NCBI GenBank assembly: GCA_900474095.1
Contig: UCOA01000109.1
Location: 30,431 to 94,430 of the forward strand
DNA: 64,000 nt
DNA from: Hyphomicrobiales bacterium
Lineage (GTDB): Bacteria; Pseudomonadota; Alphaproteobacteria; Rhizobiales; Rhizobiaceae
Direction: 5' to 3'
This document shows positions 26,775 through 36,607 of this stretch, piece after piece. Each line of letters opens with the position of its first letter. Positions within the stretch are counted from its first letter, which is position 1. The notes beneath the pieces were generated by a model. It was not told the origin of the DNA and did not search any database. It worked only from the letters and a program-made list of their open reading frames with translations. The position numbers and the translations under genes are program-made.

Positions 26775-28904
26775 ATGTCGGGCGTCAACGGCGGTCATCA
26801 GGATGTAGACATTGATCTCGGCGGGCTGTTCGGCGCCATCTGGCGGCGGCGGGGCAGGGTGTTTGCTGCGACCGTCGTCTTCGCGGGCCTTGCTTTTGTC
26901 GGCGCGAGTTTGATGTCTCCCGACTACCAGAGCGAGGCGCGACTGCTGATTGAATCGCGCCAGCCGGAATTCAGCGGCGCCAATCAGGGACCGCCGCAGA
27001 CCACCGATAGCCCCTTCGACGAATCCGGTATTTCCAGCCAGGTGCAGGTGCTGCGCTCGGTCGATCTGATCAAACAGGTCGCCCGCGAGATGAAGCTGCA
27101 TCAATTGCCGGAATTCGATCCGACGGCGGACCCGTCGGCGGTTTCCGATATTCTGGTGATGCTCGGCGTCAAGAAGAACCCGCTTGACCTGCCGCCGGAA
27201 GAGCGCGTGCTGAAGGAGTTCCAGGAGAAGCTGCAGGTCTACCAGGTCGAAAAATCGCGAGTCATCGCGATCCAGTTCACCTCAAAGGACCCCCGCCTGG
27301 CAGCCGCCATCCCGAATGCGATGGCAAAGGTCTTCCTGTCGCTGCAGAGCGGCGCAAAGCTTGATTCCAACTCCGAGGCCAGCCGTTGGCTGGAGCCCGA
27401 AATCGCCAACCTGCGCGAAAAGGTTCGCGACGCCGAGGCCAAGGTTGCGAACTACCGAGCGTCGTCCGACCTCTTGCTCACCGGCGAAGCAGGCGGCACG
27501 TTTGCGACGAAGCAACTGAACGATATTTCCACCGAGCTTGCCCGCGTGCGCGGCGAACGCGCCAATGCCGAGGCCCGCGCCGAGAACGTGCGCGCAGCAC
27601 TTGCGAGCGGCCGCGCCGTCGATACGCTGAACGATGTTGTCGCTTCGCCGATGATCCAGCGTCTCAAGGAGACCGAATCCAACGTCCAGGGCCAGATCGC
27701 CGATCTCTCCACGACCCTGCTTGACGGGCATCCACGCCTGAAGGCCCTGAAATCCCAGCTTCAGGGTATTCGCGCGCAGATAGTCAGCGAAACGAAGAAG
27801 ATTCTCGGTAGCCTCGAAAACGAGGCCAATGTCGGCCGGTTGCGCGAGCGCCAGCTTGTGGCGCAGCTCAACACGCTGAAGGCGACTTCCGCGAAGGCGG
27901 GTGAAGACGAGGTCGGGCTGCGAGCACTGGAGCGGGAAGCGACCGCGCAACGGCAATTGCTCGAAACCTATCTGGCGCGCTACCGCGAGGCGATGTCGCG
28001 CAGCGGCGAGAATGCAGCCCCCGCGGACGCGCGCGTCATATCTCAGGCGGTCGAGCCGACCGAGCGGCATTTCCCCAAGGTTCTGCCGATCACCATCGTT
28101 GCGGCCCTTTCCATCTTCCTGGTTTGCTGCGTGGTCATCATGCTTTCGGAACTGTTCAGCGGCCGCGCCCTCCGCCCGGTCGACCAGCTAGAGCCAGACG
28201 TTGAAGAGGAGCGGCGGGAGCCTGTGGCCAAACAAGCGACGCCGGCCGCCAACCGGACGCCGATCGTTCCCGAAACCGCGCCGGATGACGGGGATGAAGC
28301 AGTAGATGATGATTTCTCGATCGAATCCGTCGCGGAACATCTCTGCGCCGACGATGTTCGCGTCGCCATCTCGGTATCGCCGGCTGGAGACGCCGGTTCG
28401 ACCAATTCGGTCCTGCTCGCCCGGCTGGTCGCAGAGGAGGGCCGCAAGATCGTACTGATCGACCTGACCGGCACGGCCTGCCCGACGCGGCTGATGGCAC
28501 AATCGGCCGATCTCCCCGGCATCACCAATCTGTTGGTGGGCGCAGTTCCATTCACCGAGACGATCCATGCCGATCGCGTGTCCGACGCACATATCATCCC
28601 GCAGGGTGACGCCGACCCGGTCCTTGCGATGCGCGGCATCGAGCGGCTGCAGATGATCATCGACGCGTTGTCGAACGTCTATGACACGGTGCTTGTCGAA
28701 TGCGGTCCAGCCGATGTCGGCGGCGTGCGCAAGGTAGCGCGGTCCAGGGACACGAAAATCATTATTTCGGCACCCTCTGTAGCCAATGGGGAAATCGTCG
28801 CGCTCGTCACCGGCTTTGCCGAGGAAGGTTTCAGCGAGATCGTCCTGATGACGGGAACAGGTTATCCGCAGTCGGGGAAACCGGGCCGCCGACGCGCTGC
28901 TTGA
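26775..28904 (+). CDS. GumC/Wzc-like chain-length protein with degenerate kinase domain
   Basis: 709 aa from the ATG at 26775. A Wzz domain with a first membrane helix (about 25-47) leads into a long periplasmic coiled coil (about 190-400), then a second membrane helix (about 440-465) after a Pro-rich approach (PTERHFPKVLP). The C-terminal domain has the layout of a bacterial tyrosine kinase (IVLIDLTG as the Walker A' strand, a DTVLVE segment), but the P-loop position reads SPAGDAGSTNS with no GK[ST], and there is no C-terminal Tyr cluster. So chain-length control without ATP-driven phosphorylation is likely. Divergent from the export operon. Confidence 0.82.
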   Translation: MSGVNGGHQDVDIDLGGLFGAIWRRRGRVFAATVVFAGLAFVGASLMSPDYQSEARLLIESRQPEFSGANQGPPQTTDSPFDESGISSQVQVLRSVDLIKQVAREMKLHQLPEFDPTADPSAVSDILVMLGVKKNPLDLPPEERVLKEFQEKLQVYQVEKSRVIAIQFTSKDPRLAAAIPNAMAKVFLSLQSGAKLDSNSEASRWLEPEIANLREKVRDAEAKVANYRASSDLLLTGEAGGTFATKQLNDISTELARVRGERANAEARAENVRAALASGRAVDTLNDVVASPMIQRLKETESNVQGQIADLSTTLLDGHPRLKALKSQLQGIRAQIVSETKKILGSLENEANVGRLRERQLVAQLNTLKATSAKAGEDEVGLRALEREATAQRQLLETYLARYREAMSRSGENAAPADARVISQAVEPTERHFPKVLPITIVAALSIFLVCCVVIMLSELFSGRALRPVDQLEPDVEEERREPVAKQATPAANRTPIVPETAPDDGDEAVDDDFSIESVAEHLCADDVRVAISVSPAGDAGSTNSVLLARLVAEEGRKIVLIDLTGTACPTRLMAQSADLPGITNLLVGAVPFTETIHADRVSDAHIIPQGDADPVLAMRGIERLQMIIDALSNVYDTVLVECGPADVGGVRKVARSRDTKIIISAPSVANGEIVALVTGFAEEGFSEIVLMTGTGYPQSGKPGRRRAA

Positions 28905-28915
28905 GAAGCGCTGTT

Positions 28916-30232
28916 TCAGTTGTCATCCGTGTCGCTGGGGGACGCGCTACCCGGTGTTTGTCGTCGTTGGCGAAGGCGCTGCAGGAAGGCGTAGACCTTC
29001 TTGTTCTTCTTGATCTGCGCTTTGAGCCGGACCGCAAAGCGGTGGCCCCATGCCGCAAGGCGGCCGCGTATGGTGATCGGCAGGACAATGTCCCGCTGGT
29101 GCGTCTCGACTGTGCACCAGGAGCGCTTGTAGCCCTGGTCGCCGATGCCGAAATCGAACAGCGTAATTCCTTCGGCGTTGAACTTGCGGATCATCAGGTA
29201 GAATAGCAGCTCTCCGGGGCTGGCGTCGGCGGCTATATCCTCATCGATCGATCCGAACTGGCAGATGACGTGATCGATCTTGCGCGATAGGCCGGAGATC
29301 GCGATGACGCGGTCCTGATGTTCGCCGCGCAGGCGGATTGCGTGCAGTTCGAGCGGTTGCCCGTCACCGGCCGACCCGATTGCCGCGAGCGTGTGGAAGA
29401 AGGCCTGCGTCTCGCTGTCCTGAAAGACATTGGGCAGGCCGAGCGCCTTGAAGCGGATGGCCTTCTGTTCAAAAAACAAATCCAGCATCTGTCGGCATTC
29501 GTCCGGCGTTGTGGCTACAACGTGTTCGTAACCGCCGAGTGCTTCCAGCCGCCTTTCCGAGAGGCGGAATTTCTTGCGCCGCCGCTTGGCGTTGATCTGG
29601 CCGAGCGTCGCCTCGAAGGTTTCAAGAAGCGGCAGCTGGAAAGACGAATTCTGGTTGCGCACAGCCGGAAGCGAGGCGAGCGGATGGCAGGCGCCGCGCC
29701 ACTCGAACGGCATTTTCTCCAGCGTGACGATGTCGGCGACGCGCGACAGTTTCACTGAGAGGTCGGCAATCAGCTTGTCAGCGAGCTGCTCGCCCGAAAG
29801 GGGATCGAAACCGGGTGCAAAAAGGCCGGTGTTGATGTTGCTGTGGGGGGAGCCGATGAACCGGGCCGTGCGGAAAAACCGGCCGCGGACCAGTTCGAGC
29901 GGCAGGATGAAAACCGTCTTGTGATCGATGCTGCCGCGCACCAGAAGCAATTGATTGGAATGCGTGGCGGCCCAGGCGGCGCACCAGTCGAAGCTCTGAT
30001 GCAATGACGTGGAGGACGATGCCTCCAGCCCGCGCCAATCGGCTTCCAGCGCCTGCATGCTCACATGAACCGTCAGCTTGAGGTCGCGGGTGACGACGAC
30101 ATCCCGCACCTTCTCGGGGCGCGCGTGCCAGATGCGGCGAGCCTCGTTGGCGGGCATCAGGTTGAAGTCCACGTCGGTCATGGTCGCTTGCTGTTCCGGG
30201 AAGGGGATGACCAGTTCATCTAGCGCAACCAT
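28916..30232 (-). CDS. CelD/BcsL-like GNAT acyltransferase
   Basis: 438 aa. Residues about 55-130 and 200-400 resemble the BioF2/CelD type of GNAT proteins (ADWRGLEASSS, RRRKKFRLSERRLEALG, a later FDFGIGDQGYKRSW). Members acylate polysaccharides or lipids. The C-terminal tail is very basic. It is convergent with the chain-length gene (11 bp between stops), which places it in the polysaccharide locus. ATG at 30232 has AAGG three bases away; ATG at 30181 is an alternative. The substrate is unknown. Confidence 0.75.
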   Translation of the reverse strand: MVALDELVIPFPEQQATMTDVDFNLMPANEARRIWHARPEKVRDVVVTRDLKLTVHVSMQALEADWRGLEASSSTSLHQSFDWCAAWAATHSNQLLLVRGSIDHKTVFILPLELVRGRFFRTARFIGSPHSNINTGLFAPGFDPLSGEQLADKLIADLSVKLSRVADIVTLEKMPFEWRGACHPLASLPAVRNQNSSFQLPLLETFEATLGQINAKRRRKKFRLSERRLEALGGYEHVVATTPDECRQMLDLFFEQKAIRFKALGLPNVFQDSETQAFFHTLAAIGSAGDGQPLELHAIRLRGEHQDRVIAISGLSRKIDHVICQFGSIDEDIAADASPGELLFYLMIRKFNAEGITLFDFGIGDQGYKRSWCTVETHQRDIVLPITIRGRLAAWGHRFAVRLKAQIKKNKKVYAFLQRLRQRRQTPGSASPSDTDDN

Positions 30233-30340
30233 GCCCTTATTTTCATTTAAATTGGACCGGGTGGCGAGGCGCTTGCCGCAGATTTCGTCAAATGCGGTTA
30301 CCGAATGGATAAAGCGGGGGGATACGGGTGGTGCGGCGGC

Positions 30341-31084
30341 CTACCCGTCAAGCCAGCCGGTGGCAAGCACATTGGCCCATTCGTCGCGGCCCCGTGACCG
30401 GGCGAGATGCGACACGGTCATGTGGTCGTAGGGCACCCTGCGGAAGGTCACATCCCAGCGCCCACCAACCCTGGAAAGGATTGCGTAGCAGGCATCCGGT
30501 GAGCCGGTTTCCACCTTGTGGGAGACGGGTTCGTCGTCGTCATAGCCGGGGCAACCGACGCTGCCGGGGTTGACGATCAGCCGGCCGTCGGCAAGGCGGA
30601 CAGCGCGCTGAATATGGGTATGACCGCAGAGGATGACGGGAAAGTCGATACCTACGGCGAAACTTTCGATCCGCCGGCGGGCTGACATATGCACCACGCC
30701 GTCTGCGGTCAGATCCTCCAGCCAGTAGGTGAGATCATCCTGCGGCGTCCCGTGGCAGAGAAAAAGCTCCTGCCGGTGGACAAGCGTTGCGGGCAGGGCG
30801 CGCAGCCATTCGAGGTGGCGGGGCTGCAACTCGCCAAAGGCGGTGCGGTCCGAACGCCCCATCTCGGCCGGATCGACGGTGACCAGCCAGCGGTCATGAT
30901 TGCCGCGAACCGAAGGGAAGTCGCGCGCCATCAGAATATTGGCGGTGCGGCCGGCGTTGAGCGGGCCGCTCAGGTGATCGCCGAGATTGACGACCTCTTC
31001 GATGGCGTGCGCGGCGATGTCGGCGAGCACGGCTTCGAGCGCCAGGTCGTTGCCATGGATATCGGCGATCGCGGCGATTTTCAT
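30341..31084 (-). CDS. metallophosphoesterase (YfcE-like)
   Basis: 247 aa calcineurin-like phosphoesterase. The metal-binding motifs are ADIHGN (residues 7-12), GDH near 35, GNHD near 61, HG near 110 and GHTH near 152, followed by NPGSVG. It would hydrolyse phosphodiesters or monoesters in the cytosol; the substrate is not known. It is 16 bp after the end of the DUF2842 gene on the same strand, so they are co-transcribed. Confidence 0.85.
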   Translation of the reverse strand: MKIAAIADIHGNDLALEAVLADIAAHAIEEVVNLGDHLSGPLNAGRTANILMARDFPSVRGNHDRWLVTVDPAEMGRSDRTAFGELQPRHLEWLRALPATLVHRQELFLCHGTPQDDLTYWLEDLTADGVVHMSARRRIESFAVGIDFPVILCGHTHIQRAVRLADGRLIVNPGSVGCPGYDDDEPVSHKVETGSPDACYAILSRVGGRWDVTFRRVPYDHMTVSHLARSRGRDEWANVLATGWLDG

Positions 31085-31100
31085 GCGACTATTCCTGGGC

Positions 31101-31313
31101 TCAGCGCAGCTTGGCGGGCTTTTCCATCCACTTGATGATCAGCATGGCGGGCAGTACCCACAACAGGCCGGTGAAGAAGAAATAGGCGAGGTGTACCCAC
31201 CATGGGGCAGCGCCGAGCAGCAGCGAGGCGAAGGTTGTGGCCGCCAGCGCATAAACGATGACAAGGATGACGATCAGGATCGTGCCGATCAGTTTTCTGA
31301 GGCGTACGGGCAT
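31101..31313 (-). CDS. DUF2842 membrane protein
   Basis: 70 aa from the ATG at 31313, with GGAAAG just upstream. Two membrane helices: about 9-30 (TILIVILVIVYALAATTF) and about 42-62 (AYFFFTGLLWVLPAMLII), then KWMEKP at the C-terminus. It matches DUF2842, an alpha-proteobacterial family of unknown role. A longer frame to 31691 runs through the ctaA promoter and start and is rejected. Divergent from ctaA. Confidence 0.8.
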   Translation of the reverse strand: MPVRLRKLIGTILIVILVIVYALAATTFASLLLGAAPWWVHLAYFFFTGLLWVLPAMLIIKWMEKPAKLR

Positions 31314-31494
31314 AGAAGTCTTTCCGGTTGGCAGTTTTCCGCGGGTTGGCATCGGGCCGCGACGGCATGCCGCAAAGGGATAAGTCTTGTTTTGCATGCT
31401 GCTCTCGTGCAAATCAACGCCTTTGATGCATGTGCCCCAGGACAAATCGCCTCCTTTCAGGCAAGGGCCGTGCCTTTCGACACTGGAGTCATCG

Positions 31495-32598
31495 ATGGCG
31501 AGCACCGATTTGGCAACGCAACAGCGTCTTCTGAGCGAGATCGATACGGTCAGTCGCAACCGCGCCCAGATCAGGATCTGGCTCGGTGTCGTCGTGCTCG
31601 CGTTGTTTGCGCTGGTGCTTGTCGGCGGCGCAACGCGGCTGACCGAATCCGGGCTCTCGATCACTGAGTGGAAGCCGATCCACGGCGTCATTCCGCCGCT
31701 TACCGAGGCCGAGTGGCAAGAGGAATTCGAGCTCTACAAACAGATTCCGCAATATGAGCAACTGAACAGCGATATGACCGTCGACGGCTTCAAGACGATC
31801 TTCTGGTGGGAGTGGGCGCATAGGCTGCTGGCCCGTTCGATCGGGTTGATCTTCGCCCTGCCACTCGCCTTTTTCTGGATCCGTGGGCAAATCGAGCCGC
31901 GTTTGAAAATGCCGCTGATCGGCCTTCTGGCGCTGGGAGGATTTCAGGGTTTCATCGGCTGGTGGATGGTCTCCTCGGGTCTTGCCGATCGCACCGAGGT
32001 CAGCCAGTACCGGCTTGCAACCCACCTCGTCATTGCCTGTCTGATCTTCATCTCCTGCATCTGGATCGGTCGCGGTCTGGCGCCCCATGCGGACGATCCG
32101 GCGCCGACGAAAAGCTCGAAGAAAATGGCTGGCATCATCGCCTGCATGGCCCTGTTCCAGATCTATCTCGGTGCGCTGGTCGCCGGGCTCGATGCGGGCC
32201 TGAGCTACAATACCTGGCCACTGATGGATGGTTCCTTCGTGCCGGGTGACCTCTTCGTGCAGCAACCGGCCTGGCTCAATTTGTTCGAGAACCCGAAGAC
32301 GGTGCAGTTCGTCCACCGTATCGGTGCCTACGTCCTGTTCGCCTTCGTGTCTATGCACATGATCGCCTCGCTGCGCAACGCGCCGGATACCACCCACGCG
32401 CGACGGTCAGTCGTGCTCTTCCTGCTGGTGACGATCCAGGCGATCATCGGTATTGCAACGCTGGTCCTGCAGGTGCCGGTCGGCTGGGGCGTGGCGCACC
32501 AGGGCGGGGCGCTGGTCGTGCTCGGTTTTGCCGTCGCCCACTGGCGCGCCTTCGTCGGCGAATATCCGCACCCCGTTGCGATCGAAGTGCGGGACTGA
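31495..32598 (+). CDS. ctaA: heme A synthase (COX15/CtaA)
   Basis: 367 aa from the ATG at 31495. Eight membrane helices are visible. Conserved heme-ligand His residues lie in [11 protein letters not shown], in ATHLVIA, in VHRIGAYV and in [27 protein letters not shown] is the well-known N-terminal signature of the COX15 type. It oxidises heme O to heme A for cytochrome c oxidase at the inner membrane. There is no paired-Cys loop, as is normal for alpha-proteobacteria and mitochondria. It stands alone on the plus strand between a divergent DUF2842 gene and a convergent argC. Confidence 0.93.
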   Translation: MASTDLATQQRLLSEIDTVSRNRAQIRIWLGVVVLALFALVLVGGATRLTESGLSITEWKPIHGVIPPLTEAEWQEEFELYKQIPQYEQLNSDMTVDGFKTIFWWEWAHRLLARSIGLIFALPLAFFWIRGQIEPRLKMPLIGLLALGGFQGFIGWWMVSSGLADRTEVSQYRLATHLVIACLIFISCIWIGRGLAPHADDPAPTKSSKKMAGIIACMALFQIYLGALVAGLDAGLSYNTWPLMDGSFVPGDLFVQQPAWLNLFENPKTVQFVHRIGAYVLFAFVSMHMIASLRNAPDTTHARRSVVLFLLVTIQAIIGIATLVLQVPVGWGVAHQGGALVVLGFAVAHWRAFVGEYPHPVAIEVRD

Positions 32599-32737
32599 TC
32601 AGCCAAAAGCCCATCGAGCGCAGGCATGCCCTGCACGGCGGATGCGCCGGTCAGCTCGTAGCAGATGATCCGGAACGTCGATGGTTTGGCGAGGCCGAAG
32701 AGGCGAGAGCCGGAGCCCGCGCCGCAGCAAAGCTGGT

Positions 32738-33670
32738 TCAAGCCGACAGCATGAGGTCCATGTTCTGGACCGCTGCACCCGAAGCACCCTTGCCGAGATT
32801 GTCGAGCAGGGCGACGAGATTAACCTGTTCGCCGCCGCTCGATCCGAACACGTAGAGCTTCATCGTGTCCTTGCCGACAAGTTCGACAGCATCGACGCGG
32901 GGTATTTTCGCGCTTTCTTCCAGGGGCACGACCTCCACGATCGACTGTCCGGCATAGTGGGCATCGAGCGCCGCGTGGATGCTCTCGAGCGTGGCGCCCT
33001 CGTTCAGCTGATCGATGAACAGCGGCACCTGAACGATCATGCCCTGCGGGAAGCGGCCGACCGACGGGGAGAAGATCGGCGCGCGGTCGAGCAGGCCGTG
33101 GGTCTGCATCTCCGGCACGTGCTTGTGCTTGAGCGTCAGGCCGTAGAGGAAATTCGGCGAGTCGATGTGACCCGGCTTGGCCGGGTCTTCCATCTGCGCG
33201 ATCATCTGCTTGCCGCCGCCGGTATAGCCGGAGACGGCATTGACCGTCACCGGATAGTTTTCCGGCAGGATGCCGGCCTGCCGCAGCGGGCGGATGAGAG
33301 CGATCGCGCCGGTCGGGTAGCAGCCGGGATTTGCGACGAGCCGGGCGTCGCGGATCTTGCCGGTCTGGCCCTTGTCCATTTCGGCGAAGCCATAGGCCCA
33401 GTCCGGCGCGATGCGGTGCGCAGTCGAGGTGTCGATGATTCGCACCTTGTTGTTGCCTTCGAGCATGGCGACGGCCTGTTTCGAGGCATCGTCAGGCAGG
33501 CAGAGGATGGCGACGTCGGCGCTGTTCAGAAGGTCTTCACGCATGGCGGCGTTGCGGCGCTCGGCTTCCGGAATGGACAGGAGTTCCACATCCGAACGGC
33601 CCGCCATGCGGCTGCGGATCTGCAATCCCGTGGTGCCGTGTTCGCCATCGATGAAGATCTTCGGTTTCAT
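32738..33670 (-). CDS. argC: N-acetyl-gamma-glutamyl-phosphate reductase, type 2
   Basis: 310 aa from the ATG at 33670; a start seven codons earlier is less likely. [14 protein letters not shown] is the NADPH-binding N-terminus, and [10 protein letters not shown] near residue 125 has the catalytic Cys. The length of about 310 aa marks the shorter AgrC2 type. The enzyme makes N-acetylglutamate semialdehyde in arginine synthesis. It is 93 bp after the agmatinase-like gene on the same strand. Confidence 0.92.
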   Translation of the reverse strand: MKPKIFIDGEHGTTGLQIRSRMAGRSDVELLSIPEAERRNAAMREDLLNSADVAILCLPDDASKQAVAMLEGNNKVRIIDTSTAHRIAPDWAYGFAEMDKGQTGKIRDARLVANPGCYPTGAIALIRPLRQAGILPENYPVTVNAVSGYTGGGKQMIAQMEDPAKPGHIDSPNFLYGLTLKHKHVPEMQTHGLLDRAPIFSPSVGRFPQGMIVQVPLFIDQLNEGATLESIHAALDAHYAGQSIVEVVPLEESAKIPRVDAVELVGKDTMKLYVFGSSGGEQVNLVALLDNLGKGASGAAVQNMDLMLSA

Positions 33671-33763
33671 GATTTTATCCTGTCCTGCCAATTCGTTAGC
33701 CGCGACTGCGGAATCACTTTGGCATGAAATTGAATCAGTTTGACAACAGGGAGGCGGAGAACG

Positions 33764-34720
33764 TCATCCGCGCCGTTCCGCCAGCTGTTCCGCATGAAGG
33801 CCGAGCATATACATCGCGATGGTGGAGGCCGCAATGGCGGTGATGTCGGCATGGTCATAGGCCGGCGCCACCTCGACCACGTCTGCACCCCTGATGACGA
33901 GCGCACCGAGCTTGCGGATGACCGAAAGGATCTTGGCGCTCGAGGGCCCGCCCGAAACAGGGGTGCCGGTGCCCGGCGCGTAGGCAGGGTCGAGGCAGTC
34001 GATATCGAAGGTGAGATAGGCGGGGCGATCGCCGACGTGACGGAGAATGACATCGGCAATCTCGCCTGCGCTCATCTCCTCGATGCCGTGGCCATAGAGG
34101 ATGCGGATGCCACAGTCGTCGGGCGCGTGGGTCCGGATGCCGAGCTGGATCGAGCTTGCCGTGTCGATCAACCCCTCGCGTGCGGCGCGACCGACGAAGG
34201 AGCCGTGATCGATGCGGCCCTTCTCGTCGGCCCAGGTATCCTGATGCGCATCGAACTGGACAAGGGAGAGGGGACCGTGGACAGCCGCATGGGCTCTAAG
34301 AAGCGGCAGCGTGACGAAGTGGTCGCCCCCGAGCGTCAGCAGGAAGGCGCCGCTTTTCAGGATCTTCGCGGCCTCGCGCTCGATCGTGGCGGGCGTCTTG
34401 GCGTGGTTGCCGTAGTCGAGCAGGCAATCACCGTAATCGATCGTAGCCATGTCCTCGAACAGATCGCGCTCGAAGGGATATTGCGGATCGTTGTCGAAGA
34501 TGGCCGACGCCCGGCGGATTGCCTGAGGTCCGAAGCGTGCGCCGGGGCGGTTGGAGGTTGCAGCATCGAAGGGAATGCCCCAGACAACCGCATCGACGCC
34601 CTGCAGGCTCTTGGTGTATTGCCGGCGCATGAAGGAGAGAACGCCTGCGTGGGTCGGGTCGGTCGCCGCGCTCTTCAGCGAGGTGGCGGTGATCGCGTGG
34701 TCTATCGTCTTGTTGGCCAT
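33764..34720 (-). CDS. speB: agmatinase-family ureohydrolase
   Basis: 318 aa from the ATG at 34720. Manganese-binding motifs are complete: LGGDHFVTLP, QFDAHQDTW and TFDIDCLDPAYAPGTGTP. The usual reaction is agmatine to putrescine and urea, but guanidinobutyrate or other guanidines cannot be excluded. It lies between argC and phhA, all on the minus strand. Confidence 0.85.
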   Translation of the reverse strand: MANKTIDHAITATSLKSAATDPTHAGVLSFMRRQYTKSLQGVDAVVWGIPFDAATSNRPGARFGPQAIRRASAIFDNDPQYPFERDLFEDMATIDYGDCLLDYGNHAKTPATIEREAAKILKSGAFLLTLGGDHFVTLPLLRAHAAVHGPLSLVQFDAHQDTWADEKGRIDHGSFVGRAAREGLIDTASSIQLGIRTHAPDDCGIRILYGHGIEEMSAGEIADVILRHVGDRPAYLTFDIDCLDPAYAPGTGTPVSGGPSSAKILSVIRKLGALVIRGADVVEVAPAYDHADITAIAASTIAMYMLGLHAEQLAERRG

Positions 34721-34810
34721 GATCGTCTCGTCAGTTGCGTGACGAGACGTTGGACAATCGGCCAAAGGAAGGCAAGACCTGGATTAGTGCCGCTGCGGAT
34801 AATCGGTGTT

Positions 34811-35602
34811 TCACGAAGCCTTGGCTTCGAAAGTCGGCTCGAAATCTCCCAGCGATTTCGCTTTCATGACCGCGCCTTCGATATCCTCCTCGATGATCGC
34901 TTCCAATTGAGCAAAGCTGTCGATGACATAATAGATCGGCTGGACGATATCGATCCGGTAAGGCGTCCTGAGCACGTGCAACAGGTCGAACGGCCGGAAT
35001 TCGCACTCCGTGCCCTTCATCGCGGCTTTCGCCTCGCTCGGCGAAGAGACGATGCCCGCGCCGTAGCAGCGTCGGCCGTCCGGCGTGTTGATCAGTCCGA
35101 ATTCGACCGTGAACCAGAAGATGCGGAACAGGTGCCACGAATAGCCCTTGCCGAGGCGGACGGCGGTTTCACCGAAACGGCGGACGAAATTGGCGTAGCT
35201 CTGGTTGGTCAAAAGCGGGCAATGGCCGAACACCTCGTGGAACAGGTCCGGCTCCTCGATATAATCGATATGCTCGCGGCGGCGCAGAAAGGTTGCGAGC
35301 GGGAATTTGCCCTGTGACAGAAGCTCATAGAACTGCGATGGCGGAATGAGGGCAGGGACACCTTCGACGCCGAAGCCGGTAGTCTCGTTCAAGCGCCGGT
35401 TGACGTCGACGAGTTGCGGAACCTTGTCCGCCGTGAGGCCGAGGGTTTTGACGCCGTCTAGATATTCGCGGCAGGCCATGTTTGCCAGCAACGTCATCTG
35501 GCGCTCGTAGAGTTCGCCCCAGATCGCGTCTTCTTCGGGCGTATAGTCGTACAAACCGTCCGGGCCGGGCAGTTTGGCCGTGTAGGTGCTTTCCTTCGTC
35601 AT
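34811..35602 (-). CDS. phhA: phenylalanine 4-monooxygenase
   Basis: 263 aa from the ATG at 35602, chosen because CGGAGG stands eight bases before it; longer starts at 35620 or 35707 lack this. The iron ligands are in LFHEVFGHCPLL and a later Glu in FTVEFGL. It is the short bacterial form without a regulatory domain, and converts phenylalanine to tyrosine with a pterin cofactor. It is divergent from an Lrp-type regulator, a common arrangement for amino acid-induced genes. Confidence 0.92.
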   Translation of the reverse strand: MTKESTYTAKLPGPDGLYDYTPEEDAIWGELYERQMTLLANMACREYLDGVKTLGLTADKVPQLVDVNRRLNETTGFGVEGVPALIPPSQFYELLSQGKFPLATFLRRREHIDYIEEPDLFHEVFGHCPLLTNQSYANFVRRFGETAVRLGKGYSWHLFRIFWFTVEFGLINTPDGRRCYGAGIVSSPSEAKAAMKGTECEFRPFDLLHVLRTPYRIDIVQPIYYVIDSFAQLEAIIEEDIEGAVMKAKSLGDFEPTFEAKAS

Positions 35603-35687
35603 GCTCTGATCCTCCGTCATTTCAGCACGCGCTAGGCGTGGCGCCTCAAGAGTAATTATGCTCCCGGAGCGGCGGATTTTCCTTTCT

Positions 35688-35721
35688 TTCCTGCTGGCTA
35701 TTGCCATAATCTTGGCAGGAA
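35688..35721. promoter_or_regulatory. inverted repeat between phhA and the Lrp gene
   Basis: TTCCTGC at 35688-35694 and GCAGGAA at 35715-35721 form a perfect 7-bp inverted repeat with a 20-bp centre that contains TGGC and GCCA. It lies 21 bp before the Lrp start and 86 bp before the phhA start, a fitting place for an Lrp-type operator. Confidence 0.45.
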
Positions 35722-35742
35722 TTTTCGGAGATCTAGAGGAAA

Positions 35743-36204
35743 ATGAAAGAAACTGGGAACTTTCAACGCAAGCTTCTACAGCTCGTGCAGGCCGATGGCA
35801 GCCTGTCGCTGGCTGAGCTGGCAGAGAAGGCGGGCATGTCGCAGAGTTCGGCCTGGCGGAAGATCCAGGAACTCGAAGCGGATGGCGTCATCCGCAAGCG
35901 CGTGACGCTGCTCGATCCGGGCAAGCTCGACCTCAAGCTCTGCGTGATCGCGCATGTGACGCTGGAGGACCACCATGAGGAAGCGGTCGCGTCCTTTGCC
36001 TCGGTGGTGCTGGAGCGGCCCGAGATCATGGAGTGCTACGCGCTGTCCGGTGCCTTCGACTACATGCTGAAGATCCGGGCGAGCGATGTCGAAAGCTACG
36101 AGGCTTTCATGACGCGGTACCTGATGCGCAATCCGCATGTGCGCACCGTGGTCTCGAGCTTCGTGCTGCGCGAACTCAAATTCTCGACGGAACTGCCGCT
36201 TTGA
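35743..36204 (+). CDS. Lrp/AsnC family regulator of phhA (inferred)
   Basis: 153 aa with AGAGGAAA just before the ATG. Residues about 8-60 are the winged helix-turn-helix (LSLAELAEKAGMSQSSAWRKIQELE), and the rest is the RAM ligand-binding domain (CYALSGAFDYMLKIRASD, RTVVSSFVLRELK). Regulators of this type next to phhA sense aromatic amino acids. The divergent layout and a shared palindrome support control of phhA and itself; the ligand is inferred. Confidence 0.87.
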   Translation: MKETGNFQRKLLQLVQADGSLSLAELAEKAGMSQSSAWRKIQELEADGVIRKRVTLLDPGKLDLKLCVIAHVTLEDHHEEAVASFASVVLERPEIMECYALSGAFDYMLKIRASDVESYEAFMTRYLMRNPHVRTVVSSFVLRELKFSTELPL

Positions 36205-36207
36205 TGG

Positions 36208-36546
36208 TTACGCGCGATCGGAGCCATAGGCCCGCGCGATCAGCCCGACGCGGACCTGGTAATGCTCGTACCAGCGCTCGCGGCCAAGCCTTTGTGCTGC
36301 GAGGTGCCGGACGTCGTTTTTCCATGCAATGATGCTTTGCTCATCCGTCCAATAGGCATTCGTTATGCCAAAGCCATCAGCGCCCCGGACGCTCTCTATG
36401 CCGATGCAGCCCGCCTGCCGCAGGGCAAGTTCTTCCATTTCCGCGGCCATGTTGCCGTAGCCGTGATCGCCCTCGGTGCGAAGGGATGAAAAGGCCACGA
36501 TGTAGTACGGCGGTTGCGGTGTCTGCGCGAAAGGTGTGATGGTCAT
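36208..36546 (-). CDS. antibiotic biosynthesis monooxygenase-domain protein
   Basis: 112 aa. Small ABM-type alpha/beta barrel: PPYYIVAFSSLRT, EELALRQAGCIGIESV and ITNAYWTDEQSIIAWKND are typical strand and helix segments. Such proteins degrade heme or modify small quinone-like compounds, though many have unknown substrates. It is convergent with the Lrp gene (3 bp apart) and stands upstream of neither neighbour's promoter. Confidence 0.75.
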   Translation of the reverse strand: MTITPFAQTPQPPYYIVAFSSLRTEGDHGYGNMAAEMEELALRQAGCIGIESVRGADGFGITNAYWTDEQSIIAWKNDVRHLAAQRLGRERWYEHYQVRVGLIARAYGSDRA

Positions 36547-36607
36547 TCCGGCCTCGAATTGTCGGTGAAAACGTTGCTTGCCGATTGGCGGCTCAAGCCG
36601 GGAAACG

